A DNA stretch of 64,000 bases, taken from Synanceia verrucosa. Lineage: Eukaryota > Chordata > Actinopteri > Perciformes > Synanceiidae. Positions 61,040 through 64,000 of the stretch are shown here, one piece after another. The translations under genes and the position numbers were made by a program. The notes beneath the pieces were generated by a model. It had not been told where the DNA came from. It saw only the letters and a list, made by a program, of their open reading frames with translations, and ran no database searches. The DNA lies in assembly GCA_029721515.1 (NCBI GenBank), contig CM056561.1:1776001-1840000 (forward strand), in the 5' to 3' direction. Every line of letters begins with the position of its first letter. Position 1 is the stretch's first letter.

Positions 61040-62930
61040 TGGAAATATTTTTCTATTTTATTATACATTTATAGTTTGTACAGATGTTTATGTTACGTGT
61101 CGCCATTCAGATAGAAATACTTTACTTTTTACTGCATTATGTTGATTCATATTAATAATATAACATATAATCAGCTATTAAAATATTTGATATTAAACAC
61201 AATTTTGAGGTATTTGTACTTTAGTTTCCATTGCATTTATAGTGCATAAATATTGTACTTTTTACTCCATTACATGTATCTGGTAGCTTTAGCTTCTTTA
61301 TAGATTCATATTAATAATAAAAATATTATGAACTATTAAAATATGAGGTATTATATACAATTTTAATTTTCCATTAACCACAATTCAGATAAAAATATTG
61401 TACTTTTTACTTCATTACATGTATCTAAGAGTTTAATTTTCTTTACAGATTCACATTAATAAATAATAATAAATACAATAAACTTTTAAAATATGAGGTA
61501 TCACATACACTTTAGAGCCTCTTCTACTCCACAGTATTGCACTTTTCACTCCATTTAATTTATTTATGATAGCTTTAGTTTCTTTACAGACTTTCCTTGT
61601 TATAATTTTGTTGCACATATCCAGAATGTTCATTCTAGAATAGTTTTAATTTATACGAATGATGATGTTGATCTGAAACTTGAAGCTTAATAGTTTCAAG
61701 TGTTTCCTAGAAATACTGAATATTTTATGGATATCTGAAATATTCACATTCATCTCAACAGATACCTGCAACACATTTCAACTCCTGCTATCAGATTAGT
61801 TAAAAAAAAACTTTTTCTTAATAAAAATGTTTCTTAAATTAGTTTTTATACTGGTATAATCAGAGCTATATGTATCTTGAAATGAGAGATAAGTTATTGT
61901 GGATAACTTTTGTGAAAATGCAGTTTTTTTGTCTTGGATCTAAAATATAAGATTGAGTGGATCAAAGGTTAAAATCCTAAAAATAGTGCAACAAAGTCAA
62001 TGAAATCAGTGACTGTAAATGCAGAAGTGTTCAAATATTAAACAGGAAATATTAAATAGGAAATTCAGCTGAATTTTAGAAAGCAGCCTGCTGAATGTGG
62101 AGTTTTGTTGCTTCCTTCCTCGTCTCTTAGCTCCACTTCTTATGCAACAAGTTCCTCTTTACTGAGATTCCTGCAGAATAAAGAACTTTCTGTGGTCTCA
62201 TGACTTTTAATGCAGCAGCTACATTTTTCATTGTGAGCTGCAACCTGTGAGTGAGAAAGCAGGAAAAAGACGTCTAATAGAAATCATCTGTGCATCATTT
62301 AAGTTAAAGATAAAGATAAAATGAAAATCCTCTATTCAGCCTCTGGAACATGTGAGCAGCATTTTAACAAGGAGCCTTTTTTTTTATTACTTTTAATTTA
62401 GCAACAGTGCATCAGATTTTATGCACTCAGTTGCAGTTTATTAGTAAAAGTCTTATCTTAGTGACAATGAATAGTTTCACAATAAAATTAACATAAAACA
62501 TCAAGATGGAAACTAAAACCATATTTATAAAAGATCAAATTAGTGACCAAAGCTAAGACCACTAACCAGCAAACGGTGGGTTCTGTTGTACACATAATAT
62601 GACCTAATATTTTATTAGTTTATTTTCTATTATTGATATTAATCTGCAAAGTAGCTTAAGTTATCGGATTAGTTAATCAATAAAAAGTGTAAAATTTTCA
62701 TCTAAATAGTGGAGTAAGAAGGGGCAGAAAATGGAAAGTGATTTGCACATAATACCTCATATTTTAATAGTTTATTATATGTTCTATTATTAATATGAAC
62801 CTGCAAATGTAACTAAAGCTATCAGATAAATGTAACTGAGTGAAAAACAGGTCCATTCAAAGCTATCAGATAAAGGTTATGAAGTAAAGTGCAGTATTCT
62901 GGTGTAGACCTGTAAAAAGTGCTTTCTGTG
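61040..62930. repeat. dispersed repeat family C cluster
   Basis: At least four imperfect units with TACTTTTTACTCCATTACAT, GTATCTGGTAGCTTTAGC, TTTACAGATTCATATTAAT and ATATGAGGTATTATATAC in changing order and strand (61040-61620 and 62570-62930), with AT-rich unassigned sequence between. Confidence 0.55.
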
Positions 62931-63099
62931 TGTATTTAATCAGAGTACTGCAGCAGCTCTCTCTGTTTGTTCACACATGTCTTTATCACACTGCTTACAG
63001 TACAGTACAGTGTGTCCTCTTAACTGTGCTCCTACTGACCTGAGGTCAGCTGGATGAATGAACAACCAGGCCGGCTCTGGACCAGAGGCTGTATCTTGA

Positions 63100-63236
63100 C
63101 CGGCTCTCTCTCTCTCTCTCTTTGCGGGGGCGGGCCGGCTTCTCCCCCCGGGTCGGACCAATAAAACCGGAGCGCTGTTTGTTGCATCACCCCTCTGCGG
63201 CTCTGCAGCCTCCATACACCGGTCCACCTCCTCACC
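63100..63236 (+). promoter_or_regulatory. gpd1: gpd1 promoter and 5' UTR
   Basis: Abrupt shift to G+C-rich sequence: a CT run (about 63105-63120), GC boxes (GGGGCGGGCC near 63127-63136), CGGACCAATAAAACC near 63153 combining a CCAAT box and an AT-rich TATA-like element, then a short leader ending CTCACC at the ATG. Confidence 0.6.
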
Positions 63237-64000
63237 ATGGCAGCTCCGAAGAAAGTCTGCATTATTGGCTCTGGAAACTGGCAAGTTTTTTTTATGTGAT
63301 AAAGTGTAAACTGATAACAGGAGAACTTTACCAGCGCCATCTTTGTTTGTTGAAATGTTGCTAGCGAACCTGGTGAACCGTAGCTAGCAAAACTTAGCAT
63401 CACCGGGCAGCTAGCCAGCTAACGTTAACTAGCCGTTAGTCGCTTCATAAAGTTTAATCTTTGTGTGGCATTTAACTGGAACAAATGCGAGTTTTGTGCT
63501 TATATTATGGTGCCAGAAACCCGCTGATTGTGCGGAAAACTGCCCGCATGCCAGGCACCGTTCCTGGGAGGGTTTGCCGTTATGTTGACGTTAGCTTGTT
63601 ACGCTACAAACAACCACTACATGTTAGCGTATTCTCCTTAAAAATATGTTTAATATTATTTTACATCCAACAGCAGCATCTAATCACCAGCAGAAACCCC
63701 CCAGTGGCTGCTCCTCTCTGGGTAACGCCGAATCCTATTCAACAGCTGTGTAAATGTAAATTAACCCGTGGACCTCTAAATCCCAGGGAGCTGAGACATA
63801 ATTACACGCCTTAAATTAATCCTTAAAGTCCTCTGGTAAATTCGGCTTATAGCTTTGGTTTATCAACCAAGCAAATTCATGTTGTTTGTATTTAAAAAAA
63901 TGTTGTTTGTACATACACCATGTTTGTTCAGGAGCTATTGTTGAAAATATGTCTAGTTTACTTAGCTCATTTATGTATTATATAATTTTCAATGCCGACG
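63237..64000 (+). CDS. gpd1: glycerol-3-phosphate dehydrogenase [NAD+], first coding exon only
   Basis: Cytosolic enzyme that interconverts dihydroxyacetone phosphate and glycerol-3-phosphate with NADH. The coding exon is 63237-63280 (14 codons plus two bases): MAAPKKVCIIGSGN and the first two bases of the Trp codon. It matches the N-terminus of vertebrate GPD1 with the Rossmann-fold GSGNWG motif. The start context CTCACCATGG is good, and a G+C-rich promoter precedes it. The only way to keep the conserved Trp is a splice at ACTG|GCAAGT, a GC donor; reading on gives a stop within a few codons. The rest up to 64000 is intron 1 and the remaining exons lie outside the window. Gpd1 is favoured over gpd1l by the sequence and by its position next to asic1. 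Confidence 0.85.

Noticed and set aside
62940..63403. Two overlapping minus-strand frames over the gpd1 start
   Set aside because: Shadows of the G+C-rich gpd1 promoter and first exon.

Overview
This is a vertebrate nuclear window, most likely from a ray-finned (teleost) fish. The genes are split into short exons with GT-AG introns. Between them lie repeat families typical of teleosts: TTAA-flanked piggyBac-like MITEs, a hAT element with a target-site duplication, AT-rich palindromic elements starting with GCTGCAAC, tails of non-LTR elements, and many TA, TG and ATT microsatellites. Four protein-coding genes can be supported by protein similarity and by exon phases that join without error. 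No bacterial, viral or CRISPR content was seen.

Layout. (1) 1928-6633, plus strand: the 3' part of glutaminase 2 (gls2), eleven coding exons for the last 323 residues, with a 3' UTR to about 7.76 kb. (2) 8003-10070, minus strand: complete spryd4, two coding exons, 221 aa, tail to tail with gls2. Its first exon is a short piece with a mitochondrial-type N-terminus, easily missed by ORF scanning. (3) 10.1-13.7 kb: spacer with a repeat carrying a CTCF-like motif and the asic1 5' leader. (4) 13765-58453, plus strand: complete asic1 (acid-sensing ion channel 1), ten coding exons, 497 aa, with a 6.2-kb intron 1 and a 33-kb intron 2. (5) 58.5-63.2 kb: asic1 3' region and repeats. (6) 63237 to the window end, plus strand: promoter and first coding exon of gpd1 (cytosolic glycerol-3-phosphate dehydrogenase), which appears to use a GC rather than GT splice donor.

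The genes do not form a pathway. Gls2 (mitochondrial glutamine to glutamate), spryd4 (predicted mitochondrial) and gpd1 (glycerol phosphate shuttle) are metabolic; asic1 is a proton-gated sodium channel. All four have human counterparts on chromosome 12q13, where GLS2-SPRYD4 and ASIC1-GPD1 are two separate clusters. Here they lie side by side.

The most unusual structure is in asic1 intron 7 (about 55646-56750). The last 43 bases of exon 7, its splice donor and the first intron bases have been copied eight more times as identical 62-bp blocks, separated by TA and ATT microsatellites. This gives nine identical 5' splice sites in about 1 kb.
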